A stretch of DNA of 64,000 nucleotides, taken from Micromonospora sp. NBC_01796 (GTDB taxonomy: Bacteria; Actinomycetota; Actinomycetes; Mycobacteriales; Micromonosporaceae). The stretch spans positions 5,936,001 through 6,000,000 of the forward strand of contig NZ_CP109078.1 in assembly GCF_035917455.1 (NCBI RefSeq). The letters are read 5' to 3'. Below, piece after piece: positions 43,195-51,589 of the stretch (positions are counted from its first letter, which is position 1; every line of letters starts with the position of its first letter). The notes below the pieces were generated by a model. That model saw only the letters and a list, made by a program, of their open reading frames with translations. It was not told the origin of the DNA and searched no databases. Position numbers and translations under genes: made by a program.

Positions 43195-43992
43195 CTACGG
43201 CTTGCGCGCCACACCGCAGTACTGGTTCACGTCGATGTCGGGGGTGTCTGGTCCGGGACGCCATCGTGAGCAGGGCACCACGCCGGGTGGGAGCAGCTCG
43301 AGGCCGTCGAAGAAGCGTGCGATCTGGGTGGAGCTGCGGTAGCCGATCTTCGGTGTGCCGTGCTCGTTCCAGAACCCCACGATGTCGTCGGCCTCGGCCC
43401 GGTTGATGTCGTGACACCCGTGTGCGATGGCCAGGTAGCTGCCCGACGGCAGCGCGTCGACGAGCCGCTGCACAACCTCTCGTGCCTCGTCGTCGTCGAG
43501 GATGAAGTGCAGGATCCCCAACAGGGTGATCGCTACCGGCTGGTCGAAGTCCAGGGTGCGACGGGCTTCGCGCAGGATCGTGTCCGGGTCGCGCAGGTCG
43601 GCCTCGATGTAGTCGGTGGCGCCCTCGTCAGAGCCGGTCAGCAGGGCACGGGCGTGCACGAGTACGAGTGGGTCGTTGTCGACGTAGACGATGCGGGATT
43701 CCGGGGCGATGGACTGAGCGACCTGGTGGGTGTTGTCCGCCGTGGGTAGGCCGGTGCCGATGTCCAGGATCTGGCGGACTCCCTGCTCTGCGACGAGGTG
43801 ATGAACCATCCGGCGCAGGAAGGCGCGGTCTTCGACGGCCAGGTCGATGATCTGCGGTAGGCGCCTGGCGATCTCGTCACCGGCTGCTCGATCAGAGGCG
43901 AAATTGTCCTTACCGCCGAGCCAGTAGTTCCACAACCGTGCCGAGTGCGGCACGGAGGTGTCCAGTTCCTGCTCTGCCCGACGATCTTCCAC
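43195..43992 (-). CDS. SAM-dependent methyltransferase, Methyltransf_19 (DUF574) type
   Basis: The 265-residue Rossmann methyltransferase has the diagnostic N-terminal phrase SVPHSARLWNYWLGGKDNFA, and RRMVHHLVAEQGVRQILDIG with motif I LDIGTGLPT. RIVYVDNDPLVLVHARALL (acidic motif II), ADLRDPDTIL and LLGILHFILDDDEA follow, with a C-terminal substrate half containing SYLAIAHG. The family is restricted to actinobacteria and numerous there; substrates are unknown. It is often next to XRE/DUF397 pairs, none of which is present here. Confidence 0.9.
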   Translation of the reverse strand: MEDRRAEQELDTSVPHSARLWNYWLGGKDNFASDRAAGDEIARRLPQIIDLAVEDRAFLRRMVHHLVAEQGVRQILDIGTGLPTADNTHQVAQSIAPESRIVYVDNDPLVLVHARALLTGSDEGATDYIEADLRDPDTILREARRTLDFDQPVAITLLGILHFILDDDEAREVVQRLVDALPSGSYLAIAHGCHDINRAEADDIVGFWNEHGTPKIGYRSSTQIARFFDGLELLPPGVVPCSRWRPGPDTPDIDVNQYCGVARKP

Positions 43993-44143
43993 GGCTTGTT
44001 CCCCCGACCCGTTGAACGTCTATGGCGAGACATCCTCCCATAAGCAAGGTGATCCTCGATCGCCCTGAACCAGCTCACCGGCCATGAGGACGGTTTGAGC
44101 TGATGGGCTGCTCGGTCGGCGGCCCGAGGCTCTGTCGCGGCGG

Positions 44144-44740
44144 TCAGGTTGGCTGTCGCGAGCCGTGGATCTGGACGAGTCCGTCGACACCGCGGAGGAA
44201 GGTCTCGCAGATCAGGACCGGGTCGAACAGGCAGCCGGCCGCCATGGCGCCGTCCCGAAGCATGACGAAGTGCTGCGCGGCCCGCTCAGCCTCGGTCTCC
44301 TCGATGCTCGCCATCAGGGTGCTGATCGTCTCGAGGAACCATCGCCGATGGCCGAGTACGGCTTGATGCACGGGATGGGCGGGGTCGGGGTACTCGGCGA
44401 CGGCGTTCAGGAAGGCGCATCCGCGGAAGCCGGGGGACTGGATGCCTGCGGCGATCGACGCCGCAACGGCCCGGACCGTGTCGCTCGCCGATGTGCCTGC
44501 GTCGATGGCCGTTTCCACCTGGCTACGGATGCCGTGGTCGGCGGCCTGGAGGTAGGCGAGGACAAGGTCTTCCTTGCCGGGGAAGTGCCGATAGAAGGTG
44601 GCCCGGGTCACCTTCGCCTCGGCGATGACCCGGTCGACGCCGACCGAGTGGATCCCCTCCGCGTAGAAAATCCTGCTCGCCGTGGTCAGGAGCCGGAGTC
44701 GCGCCTCGGATGGCCGGGCTTCGGTCTCGGTACGCGCCAT
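44144..44740 (-). CDS. TetR-family repressor
   Basis: The 198-residue protein begins MARTETEARPSEARLRLLTT. The TetR_N helix-turn-helix covers residues about 12-58 (ASRIFYAEGIHSVGVDRVIA, EAKVTRATFYRHFPGKEDLV). The ligand-binding C-domain contains SPGFRGCAFLNAVAEYPDPA, typical of TetR proteins that control small membrane-protein or oxidoreductase genes. It starts 18 bases from a palindrome repeated twice more before the divergent membrane-protein gene, so it should repress itself and that gene. A longer upstream frame would include the operators and is not coding. Confidence 0.9.
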   Translation of the reverse strand: MARTETEARPSEARLRLLTTASRIFYAEGIHSVGVDRVIAEAKVTRATFYRHFPGKEDLVLAYLQAADHGIRSQVETAIDAGTSASDTVRAVAASIAAGIQSPGFRGCAFLNAVAEYPDPAHPVHQAVLGHRRWFLETISTLMASIEETEAERAAQHFVMLRDGAMAAGCLFDPVLICETFLRGVDGLVQIHGSRQPT

Positions 44741-44758
44741 GGGAACGAGTGTAGCGAC

Positions 44759-44772
44759 AGAACGTTCGGTCT
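44759..44772. promoter_or_regulatory. TetR operator 1
   Basis: AGAACGTTCGGTCT: arms AGAACG/CGGTCT around TT, one mismatch. Placed 18 bases before the repressor start. Confidence 0.7.
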
Positions 44773-44878
44773 TGCCGTTTGTTGCGTCACGTTCCTGATC
44801 CACAGGGTCCAACGAGCATCCCCGTACAGGGGCCGAACCGTCCGGAGTTTCGCGTTCCGTGTGAGGTGCGCCGTAGAT

Positions 44879-44892
44879 AGAACGTTCCGTCT
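44879..44892. promoter_or_regulatory. TetR operator 2
   Basis: AGAACGTTCCGTCT, exactly 120 bases from operator 1, ending on the first base of a -35 hexamer. Confidence 0.7.
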
Positions 44893-44920
44893 TGACATCT
44901 CGAAGCGGGGTTGTCATAGT
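44892..44920 (+). promoter_or_regulatory. Promoter of the membrane-protein gene
   Basis: TTGACA (44892-44897), 17 bases, CATAGT (44915-44920). It is a near-consensus sigma-70-type promoter flanked on both sides by TetR operators. Confidence 0.75.
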
Positions 44921-44931
44921 CGGGATCAGGC

Positions 44932-44945
44932 AGAACGTTCGTTCT
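44932..44945. promoter_or_regulatory. TetR operator 3
   Basis: AGAACGTTCGTTCT, perfect six-base arms around TT, at the expected start of transcription of the promoter just upstream. Confidence 0.75.
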
Positions 44946-45013
44946 TCCTGAGTGATGTTCCGATCGCGGCACCCGCTGGACCCAGTCCCTCAGCAACCAC
45001 CGAAAGGTTGACC

Positions 45014-45571
45014 ATGACCACCCTTGCCGCTTCCGGCATCTCGACGACGGCGTCCGCCCTGCGGCGGCTGTACTTCGGTCGCTTCGCGTTCGCCATCGTC
45101 TGGGCGCTCGTGACGCTCCCGCTCGCCAAACACCTCAATCCGCTCACCGTCACGCTGCTCGTGATCTACCCCCTGTTCGACGTGGCTGCCGCCATCGTCG
45201 ACGTCCGCGTGTCGCGGGCCACCGGATCACCCACCCTGCTGTACGTGAACGTTGCGGTCAGCCTGCTCGCCGCGGTCGGCCTGGCCATCGCAGGTGCCTC
45301 CGGCATCCCGGCGGTCCTGCGCGTGTGGGGCGCCTGGGCGGTCGTGGCCGGTTTGGTCCAGCTGATCGTGGGCGTCACCCGCCGCAAGATGGGCGGCCAG
45401 TGGCCGATGATCATCAGTGGTGGCATCTCCGTGCTTGCCGGTGGGTCGTTCTTGGCCGCTGCCTCCGCGGACAACCCGGTGTTGACCAACGCGATCGGCT
45501 ACGCCATCCCCGGAGCCATCTTCTTCCTCATCGCGGCCATCCGACTCGGCCGCGCAGCGAGGGGGAACTGA
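45014..45571 (+). CDS. DUF308/HdeD-like membrane protein under TetR control
   Basis: The 185-residue protein has about six hydrophobic helices in pairs (FAFAIVWALVTLPLAKHL, LLVIYPLFDVAAAIVDVRVS, VAVSLLAAVGLAIAGASGIP, VVAGLVQLIVGVTRRKMGG, ISGGISVLAGGSFLAAAS, AIPGAIFFLIAAIRLGRAA). This resembles the HdeD/DUF308 fold. AAAGGTTG precedes the ATG. The clear promoter and its operators show it as the main target of the divergent repressor. Together with the decayed oxidoreductase after it, the unit resembles a TetR-controlled stress or detoxification set; the substrate or signal is unknown. Confidence 0.82.
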   Translation: MTTLAASGISTTASALRRLYFGRFAFAIVWALVTLPLAKHLNPLTVTLLVIYPLFDVAAAIVDVRVSRATGSPTLLYVNVAVSLLAAVGLAIAGASGIPAVLRVWGAWAVVAGLVQLIVGVTRRKMGGQWPMIISGGISVLAGGSFLAAASADNPVLTNAIGYAIPGAIFFLIAAIRLGRAARGN

Positions 45572-45572
45572 C

Positions 45573-45875
45573 ATGGAAAACACCACGTACGACGCCATCG
45601 TCATCGGCGCGGGACGGTCGGGGAGAACGTCGCCGATCGAGTCGTGCACGGTGGTCCGACCGCCGCCGTAGTCGAGCGGGAACTGGTCGGTGGTGAGTGC
45701 TCCTACTGGTCATGCCGACCGAGGCGTTGATGCGCAGCGCGACCGTGCTCCGTGCGGCTCGTCAGCCGCCCGGTGCTCGCGAGGCGGTGATCGGTGACCT
45801 GGACGTGGCGGCCGTGGTGTGCCCTCGGGACTTCTTCGCCGCGCACTGGAAGGATGACGACCAGGGTGCGTCCGT
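45573..45875 (+). pseudogene. Pyridine-nucleotide-disulfide oxidoreductase remnant (mercuric-reductase-like)
   Basis: The start MENTTYDAIVIGAG is the FAD-binding opening of dihydrolipoamide-dehydrogenase-like enzymes. The sequence continues in a second frame as GENVADRVVHGG...AAVVERELVGGECSYW and in a third as MPTEALMRSATVLRAARQPP...GDLDVAAV and FFAAHWKDDDQ. The redox motif should read GGECSYxACxPSK; the second Cys is lost at the break. Homology ends near 45875, so about three quarters of the gene is missing. It follows the TetR-controlled membrane gene by one base and was presumably its operon partner. Confidence 0.8.
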
Positions 45876-45935
45876 CCCGAACGTCGCTGGTCTGCGCGAG
45901 GCCGCACCGTTCGCCTGTGGTCGCGCTGCGCTCGC

Positions 45936-46769
45936 TCATCGTTCGCTTCCCGCGAGCGCCAACGGCAGGAGCCGCTCCCAGTAGAGGTCGGCGAGCCGTT
46001 TCCGGTTCGAAGGATCGGCGGCGTCCCCGCTCGGCGACACGACATGGTCGTCCTCGAGGTAGGAGCCGGAGGGGACGTCGGCGACTGCGGCGTGGAGCAC
46101 CCGGGCCGCGCCCCGGGTGGGGGGACCGCCGATCCGGCCCATCATCGCGGCGCTGAGCGGCGTGTCGTTGAGTCCGGGGCAGAGGGCGACGACACTGACC
46201 GGCATCGACCGGAGTTCCTCCGCGAGCAGCGACGACCACGTCACCATCGCGAGCTTCGCTCGTGCGTACGCGGCCACCGGCGAGTAACCGTGCGCCAGGT
46301 CGATGTCGTCGAAGTGGAACCGCTCGACGCGGTGCGCGGACGACCCCACGTTCACGATTCGTGCGCCCTCGGCCAGCGAAGGCACGAGCAGCCGCGTCAG
46401 CAGCGCGGGCGCGAGTGCGTTGACCTGCAGCGTCCGCTCGTATCCAGCCGTCGTGACGATGCGCTGCGGGGCGCCCGGGACCCCGGCATCGTTGATCAAC
46501 AGGTCGATCGTCGACACGAGCGACCTGATCGAGCGGGCAGCCTCGACGACCTGGGAGAGGTCGGCGAAGTCGGCCTCGACGTAGTGGACCTCGGCAGGGC
46601 CGGACCTGCGGATCTGCGTGAGAACCTGTCGCACCCGTTCTTCCGGCTCGGGCCCGAGCACGATGAGCGTCTCGGAGCTTCGCGCCAGCCGGTGGGCTGC
46701 CGCTTCGCCGATGCCGCTCGTGGCGCCGGTGAGCACGACCGTGCCGAACCGCTCCCCGGTAGTCTTCAC
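45936..46769 (-). CDS. Short-chain dehydrogenase/reductase (SDR)
   Basis: The 277-residue protein opens VKTTGERFGTVVLTGATSGI at a GTG that overlaps the stop of the upstream SDR (GTGA), so translation is coupled. Cofactor motif TGATSGIGEAA, structural LLINDAG (usual NNAG with Asp), Ser in VNVGSSAHRV and catalytic YARAK are present. The C-terminal part (about 70 residues after CPGLNDTPLS) is longer than in minimal SDRs and resembles the light-dependent protochlorophyllide/retinol-type SDR group. Substrate unknown. Confidence 0.85.
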   Translation of the reverse strand: MKTTGERFGTVVLTGATSGIGEAAAHRLARSSETLIVLGPEPEERVRQVLTQIRRSGPAEVHYVEADFADLSQVVEAARSIRSLVSTIDLLINDAGVPGAPQRIVTTAGYERTLQVNALAPALLTRLLVPSLAEGARIVNVGSSAHRVERFHFDDIDLAHGYSPVAAYARAKLAMVTWSSLLAEELRSMPVSVVALCPGLNDTPLSAAMMGRIGGPPTRGAARVLHAAVADVPSGSYLEDDHVVSPSGDAADPSNRKRLADLYWERLLPLALAGSER

Positions 46770-47545
46770 AGCGCGTATCCCCCTGAGACCTGGATGTCCT
46801 GCCCGGTGATCCACGCGGAGTCGTCCGAGGCGAGGAACGCGATGACCCTGCCGATGTCCTCGGGCTCGCCCACGCGGCCGAGTGCGGTCCTGGCGGCCAT
46901 GCCCTCGATGATCTCGGGGTACTTCTCGAACGCGTCGTCGCCGATGCGGGTGCGAGTCGGTCCGGGGGCGATCGAGTTGACGCGGATGCCTCGCGGGCTC
47001 AGCTCTTTTGCGAGGAATCGGGTGGCGATCACCAGACCGCCCTTCATCGCCGCGTACCCCGAGTAGCCGGCCTCGGTGTCACCGGGACGTACCGAGCTGC
47101 TTGAGGTGTTGATGATCGAGCCCCCGTCGTGGATCAGCGGCAGGAGCGTCTGCGTGAGGAAGTACGGCCCGCGTAGGAGCACGCGGTAATACTGGTCGAA
47201 TGCCTCCTCGCTCATGTCCTCGAATGCGCGACCGCCACCGAAACCGGCGTTGTTGACGAGCGCGTGGATCTTGTCGGTGCCCCATTCGTCACGGAGGACA
47301 CGCGCGAGCTCGCTCCTGAACGCGGGAAAGGTTTCGCTTTGTCCGATGTCGAGAGGCAACGCGACTCCCCGGCCGCCGTTGTCTCGAATCCTGGAGACCG
47401 TTTCTGCTGCGCCATCGGGACGGGAGTTGTAGGTAACGACCACTCCCATACCGCGTGCCGCGATCTCGATCGCGGCACTGCGCCCGATGCCGGCGCTCGC
47501 GCCGGTCACCACGGTTACTGCTTGACTGGCTGTCGTTGTGTTCAT
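46766..47545 (-). CDS. Short-chain dehydrogenase/reductase, FabG-like
   Basis: The 259-residue classical SDR has VVTGASAGIGRSAA, basic NADP-preferring YNSRPDGAAE, ALVNNAGFGGG, SIINTSSSSV, catalytic YSGYAAMKGGLV and the C-terminal WITGQDIQVSGGYAL. It is full length. It is first of two coupled SDR genes transcribed away from the chitin-binding-protein gene. Likely a ketoreductase of a secondary or detoxification pathway; no neighbour defines it. Confidence 0.9.
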   Translation of the reverse strand: MNTTTASQAVTVVTGASAGIGRSAAIEIAARGMGVVVTYNSRPDGAAETVSRIRDNGGRGVALPLDIGQSETFPAFRSELARVLRDEWGTDKIHALVNNAGFGGGRAFEDMSEEAFDQYYRVLLRGPYFLTQTLLPLIHDGGSIINTSSSSVRPGDTEAGYSGYAAMKGGLVIATRFLAKELSPRGIRVNSIAPGPTRTRIGDDAFEKYPEIIEGMAARTALGRVGEPEDIGRVIAFLASDDSAWITGQDIQVSGGYAL

Positions 47546-47578
47546 GCTTATAGCAAAACGCGACAGCCAACCGATGTG

Positions 47579-48334
47579 TTAGGGGAATCCTCGCGACTCC
47601 TTGCCCAATCCTCGCTTCGTCGCCAGAATCCTGCTCCGACGCAGGGGCCGGAGAGCGTCGTCGGGCCCCACCCGGGCCGGTCGCAACGCCCGCCCAACCG
47701 CGAGACGCCGCCGGCGCCGATGGCCGATCCAAACCACGAGCCGGGTACGCCGAGGAAAGCTCCGCCGGGGCATGATCAGCGAATATGCGCGGGCAGCGTG
47801 GCCAGAACCGGGTTTGCGAGCGGCACCGGGCGCAGTACGCCGCCGGGATCTGCTGATCCAGCGGGGCGAGGTCACGCCCCGCTGGCGCCGGTCAGCTCTG
47901 CGACGGCTTCGGGGTCGGGGTCTTACCCGAGGCGGTGGGTGTGGGGTGGGCGTACGCGACGGCGAGGCGGAGGGCGACGAGGACCTGGACGGGCTGGTCG
48001 ACGGGAACGGGTTGTCGGTCGGGTAGAAGGTCGGGTTCCCGCTCGGCGTGGGTTGGCCGGACGAGCAACTACCGGCGGGCGCCCACTTCTCGGGCGCGTG
48101 GGCCGGAGCGAGCCCGCCGGACGAAAGGTGCGAGACCTTCGCCCGGTAGATGTTTTCGCCGAATTGGACAGAGTTGTCGATGTAGTACCAGACGCTGCCG
48201 ATCCACTGTGGCAGGCTGCTGCAGTAGCTCGCCGGGCCGGCCTGCGCCTGGATCGTCGGCGTGAGGATCGGCGCGGCCATCGCGGCCACCGTTGCGCCGA
48301 TGACCAGGGTGATTGTCTGACGTCGAGACTTCAT
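47579..48334 (-). CDS. Secreted protein with CBM5/12-like chitin-binding domain, probably frameshifted
   Basis: A Sec signal (RRQTITLVIGATVAAMAAPI, cleavage near IQAQAGP) precedes a CBM5/12-like domain of about 60 residues. It has the expected aromatic path: WIGSVWYYIDNSVQFGENIY, RAKVSHLSSG and PEKWAPAGSC. A Ser/Pro/Thr linker follows. After PSASPSRT the present frame turns into Arg-rich noise for over 100 residues. The +1 frame instead reads YAHPTPTASGKTPTPKPSQS and stops at about 47895, the natural-looking end. A one-base indel in the linker near 47955-47965 is therefore likely. No enzyme domain is seen. The true product is probably about 140 residues. Confidence 0.65.
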   Translation of the reverse strand: MKSRRQTITLVIGATVAAMAAPILTPTIQAQAGPASYCSSLPQWIGSVWYYIDNSVQFGENIYRAKVSHLSSGGLAPAHAPEKWAPAGSCSSGQPTPSGNPTFYPTDNPFPSTSPSRSSSPSASPSRTPTPHPPPRVRPRPRSRRRADRRQRGVTSPRWISRSRRRTAPGAARKPGSGHAARAYSLIMPRRSFPRRTRLVVWIGHRRRRRLAVGRALRPARVGPDDALRPLRRSRILATKRGLGKESRGFP

Positions 48335-48867
48335 CAGATCCCCCTGTACATCTAGTTGATCATGGTCAGGGGCGATGCTACCAACCGTCCATAATGGACG
48401 TTAGATCTTTGACTGGACGAACCGTCAATGGTGGGCCAGGCACCCGCCGTCCGTCAGTCGATCGCGGTTACGAGCTGGAGTCCTGTCGCGGCGAGGTCGA
48501 GGAGGGGATCCGGAAGGGGTGGCGCTCCACGGGGGTGATGTTCGTGTCGACGCGGTGACTCGTACGCCTCGGGCTGCCTGCGTGGTACGCGCGTCGAGCT
48601 GCCTCGGGGTCATATCGGACCAGCGGTCGCCGTCCGGACGCGGCACTGCTGGACGTCCGTTGACACACGCGTTCGACACGCCGGTAACTGCGTGACTCGA
48701 TCCGATTGCTGAACGTAGGCTTCCTGGGCATGGTTCCCCTCGCTGAGGCCGGAGCCGCCCCTCCGCCAATGCCGGCTTCCTCCGGCGATGTGCCGGGTGA
48801 TTCACCCTGTCCGAGGTTGTTGCCGCCCGTGCTGCCCCCGAGTTCCGCTGCTGCTCAAGGAGGTCGT
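48335..48867. other. Divergent intergenic region
   Basis: It contains the promoters of the chitin-binding-protein gene and the ABC exporter. The 15-base palindrome CGTCCATAATGGACG lies at 48386-48400, about 50 bases before the former, and a TTGACT hexamer at 48409. A continuous plus frame before the exporter start is low-complexity Pro/Ala sequence and not credited. Confidence 0.5.
48386..48400. promoter_or_regulatory. 15-base perfect palindrome, candidate operator
   Basis: CGTCCAT-A-ATGGACG, placed in the divergent promoter region. No regulator gene is adjacent. Confidence 0.45.
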
Positions 48868-50805
48868 GTGGAGACTGTGATCCGCCCTCATCAGTCCTCG
48901 GACCAGGACGGGAGGACCAGCGATACCGACGAGTTGGTGTTGCCGGAACTGGAGGATCCCGACTGGATGCATCACGCCCGTGAGGTCGCCCATACGAGCT
49001 TCTGGGCGGTGGCCCGCCGCCTGCCCCACCTGGTCCGGGAGGCGATCGGGGTGGCGTGGGCGACCAGCCGTCGGGACACGATCGCCTCGATCGGGCTGAA
49101 TATCGCCGCCGGGGTGATGACCACCTTCGGGCTGCTGGCCACGACGAGCGTGCTGACCCAACTGTTCGCCGCCGGCCCCACCCCCGACCGGGTACGCGCC
49201 GCCCTTCCGGCGCTCCTGGTCGCCGCGGCGGCGGTGATGGCGAAGGGTGGTCTGACGATCGCCGCCGGGTGGGCTCAGGCCCGGCTGATGCCGCAGATCA
49301 ACTACCGGGTGGAGCTGCGGATGTTCGAGGCGACCACGGCGGTTGACCTGGCCGCGTTCGACGATGCCGGTTTCGCCGAGGAAATGGACCGGGCACGGGA
49401 CCGGGGCATGCGTGAGGCCGCCTCGATCGTCGACAACACCGTCAACCTCATCACCGGTGTCGTCGGTGTGCTCGCGACCGCCGTCGCGGTCGCCGTCATC
49501 CAACCGATTCTGCTGCCCTGCCTCCTGCTCGCGGCCGTGCCAGAGGCGGTCACCGCGGTACGGATCGCCCGCCGCCAGTACCTGAACCTGCTGGCCCGGA
49601 TCACCCGACGCCGACGGATGTGGATGCTCGCCACCCTGATGGCCAACCGGCACACCGCCGCCGAGATTCGCTCGTACCAGATGCGGGAGTTCCTTCTCGG
49701 CGAGTACCGACGGATGATGAACGCCGAAACCCGCGCCGATCTCGACCTGGTCCGTTCCCAGACCACCACCCGCCTTTTCGGAGCCTCCGTCGCGGGGCTG
49801 GCCAGCTTCGCGGTGTACGGCGTCCTCGGTGGGCTGCTTCTCGTCGGCTGGGTCGCCCTCGCCGCCGCCGCGACCGCGCTGCTGGCGTTGCAGACCGCCC
49901 ACTCCAGTCTGGGCATCGCGGTGTTCGCGACGAACTCGCTGTACGAGGACGCCCTCTACTACCAGGACTACCGCGATTTTCTCGCCCGCGCCCACGGCCG
50001 CACCCGGCCATCAGACGGCCAGCCCGTCGACGGGTTCGACACCATCGAACTCGACCGGGTCAGCCTGAGCTATCCGGACACCGACACCCCGGCCGTGGAC
50101 GAGGTCAGCCTGACCGTCCGGCGCGGCCAGGTGGTCGCCCTGGTCGGCGAGAACGGCTCCGGCAAGACCACCCTGGCCAAGCTCATCGCCGGTCTGTACC
50201 ACCCCAGTTCCGGCGTGATCCGCTGGGACGGGACCGACACCGCAGATCTCGACCACCACAGCCTCGCCTCACACGTCGCGGTGATGACCCAGGACTGGTG
50301 GAAGTTTCCCTTCACGGCGAGGCAGAACATCCTCATCGGGCGGCATGACGGGCCGGTGAACAGGCCGGGCCCGAGTATGGAGGACGCCGCTCGGGCCGCC
50401 GCCGCGCACGACATGATCCTCGACCTGCCCTACGGCTACGACACCCTGCTCGACCGCGAGTTCAAGAACGGCCATGACCTGTCCGGTGGCCAGTGGCAAC
50501 GCCTCGTCGCCGCCCGCAGCCTCTACCGCGACGCCCGACTGCTGGTCTGCGACGAACCCTCCGCCGCCCTCGACGCCCGCGCCGAACACGCGATGTTCCA
50601 GCACCTGCGCCGCCACCCCGACCGTCTGATCGTCCTGATCACCCACCGGCTCGCCAACGTCCGCCACGCCGACCAGATTTACGTCATGCGCGAGGGCAGA
50701 CTCGTCCAACAGGGCAACCACGACGACCTGATGGCCCAGGACGGGCTCTACCGTGAACTGTTCGACCTGCAGGCCGCTGGCTACCTACCGGAGTCCGCGC
50801 CATGA
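48868..50805 (+). CDS. ABC exporter, fused permease and ATPase
   Basis: The 645-residue protein has an N-terminal transmembrane domain with six helices (for example IASIGLNIAAGVMTTFGLLA, ALPALLVAAAAVMAKGGLTI, VAVAVIQPILLPCLLLAAV). A C-terminal ABC domain has Walker A VGENGSGKTTLAK, Q-loop VAVMTQDWWKFPF, signature LSGGQWQRLVAA, Walker B LLVCDEPSAALD and H-loop LITHRLANV. It is the half-transporter type working as a dimer, similar to exporters next to peptide or NUDIX genes. A GTG with AAGGAGG five bases upstream is chosen over an ATG 54 codons earlier. The following 27-codon ATG frame overlapping the stop is a remnant without a family match. Confidence 0.87.
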   Translation: METVIRPHQSSDQDGRTSDTDELVLPELEDPDWMHHAREVAHTSFWAVARRLPHLVREAIGVAWATSRRDTIASIGLNIAAGVMTTFGLLATTSVLTQLFAAGPTPDRVRAALPALLVAAAAVMAKGGLTIAAGWAQARLMPQINYRVELRMFEATTAVDLAAFDDAGFAEEMDRARDRGMREAASIVDNTVNLITGVVGVLATAVAVAVIQPILLPCLLLAAVPEAVTAVRIARRQYLNLLARITRRRRMWMLATLMANRHTAAEIRSYQMREFLLGEYRRMMNAETRADLDLVRSQTTTRLFGASVAGLASFAVYGVLGGLLLVGWVALAAAATALLALQTAHSSLGIAVFATNSLYEDALYYQDYRDFLARAHGRTRPSDGQPVDGFDTIELDRVSLSYPDTDTPAVDEVSLTVRRGQVVALVGENGSGKTTLAKLIAGLYHPSSGVIRWDGTDTADLDHHSLASHVAVMTQDWWKFPFTARQNILIGRHDGPVNRPGPSMEDAARAAAAHDMILDLPYGYDTLLDREFKNGHDLSGGQWQRLVAARSLYRDARLLVCDEPSAALDARAEHAMFQHLRRHPDRLIVLITHRLANVRHADQIYVMREGRLVQQGNHDDLMAQDGLYRELFDLQAAGYLPESAP

Positions 50806-50880
50806 CCCGAAACCAAAGCTGCCGTGAGCGCGTGCGCCGGTCTGGAACGATGCCCAGGCCGAGGCGACCACAGGGGGAGT

Positions 50881-51119
50881 CCTGAAGGCCGAGGGTGAGC
50901 GGCGACATCCTGATCTACGGTAGCGTCGCACTGGTCGGGATGGCTGCTGTACAACGAACTCGTCGACGAACTGCGCCTGGCCACCTATTCCGTTGTGATG
51001 GTGGTGGCGTGCGCCTCTTCGAGGAGTCGGACGAGCCGGCGGTCCTCCGCCTGATCGGCGCGCAGCCGTTCGACTCGGGCGTGGTCGTGCTGACCTACGC
51101 ACCCACCGGAGGACAAGCT
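50881..51119 (+). pseudogene. Dihydrofolate-reductase-family (RibD C-terminal) remnant
   Basis: Across three frames the translation gives SGDILIYGSVALV, WLLYNELVDELRLATYSVV and GGGVRLFEESDEPAVLRLIG, then FDSGVVVLTYAPTG. This is exactly the order of the last third of DHFR/RibD-type reductases (GSxxLVxxLLxxxLVDELRL, PVVLGGGKRLF, FDSGVVVLTY). Two single-base-type breaks and the absence of the N-terminal two thirds make it a pseudogene. The rest of the interval from 50806 to 51244 has no other recognisable content. Confidence 0.78.
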
Positions 51120-51244
51120 CGTCGGGTGGGGGCAGGAGCCCGGCGCCCTGGGTGGTGAAGGGTAGGAGCGGGGCGGCACTCGACCCTTGGCTACGACACG
51201 TCTCATAGACCCGCTTTCCCATGAACAGTGACGGAGGAAAGACC

Positions 51245-51589
51245 GTGAACGACGACGTCACCCAGTACATCAACAAGACCCAGCCGTGGCAGATCGACGT
51301 ATGTGAAAAATTACGCGCGATGATCGACCAAACCGTGCCAGGCGTGGAGGAGCGGCTTCAGTACGGCAAGCCGCACTACACCAAGAACGGCCACTACGCG
51401 GCCGTCATAGCGGTAGCGAAGTCCAAGGTCTCGTTCATGGTGTTCAACGCAACGGACATCCCCGAGGTCAAGGGATTCCTCCGGGCAATGGGCAACGGTG
51501 AACGGAAAACCGTCGATATCACAGAGGGGCAGGACGTCGACTACGGCGCGCTCGCCAGCATCCTGGGAAAGACCACGGCTGCCTTGTAG
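51245..51589 (+). CDS. DUF1801 (YdhG-like) protein
   Basis: The 114-residue protein, from a GTG with GGAGG seven bases upstream, reads VNDDVTQYINKTQPWQIDVC, then LRAMIDQTVPGVEERLQYGK, PHYTKNGHYAAVIAVAKSKV and a C-terminal helix. This is the complete DUF1801 domain, a small alpha/beta fold often called iron-chaperone-like with little evidence. An ATG eight codons upstream lacks a binding site. Cytoplasmic, single gene. Confidence 0.87.
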   Translation: MNDDVTQYINKTQPWQIDVCEKLRAMIDQTVPGVEERLQYGKPHYTKNGHYAAVIAVAKSKVSFMVFNATDIPEVKGFLRAMGNGERKTVDITEGQDVDYGALASILGKTTAAL

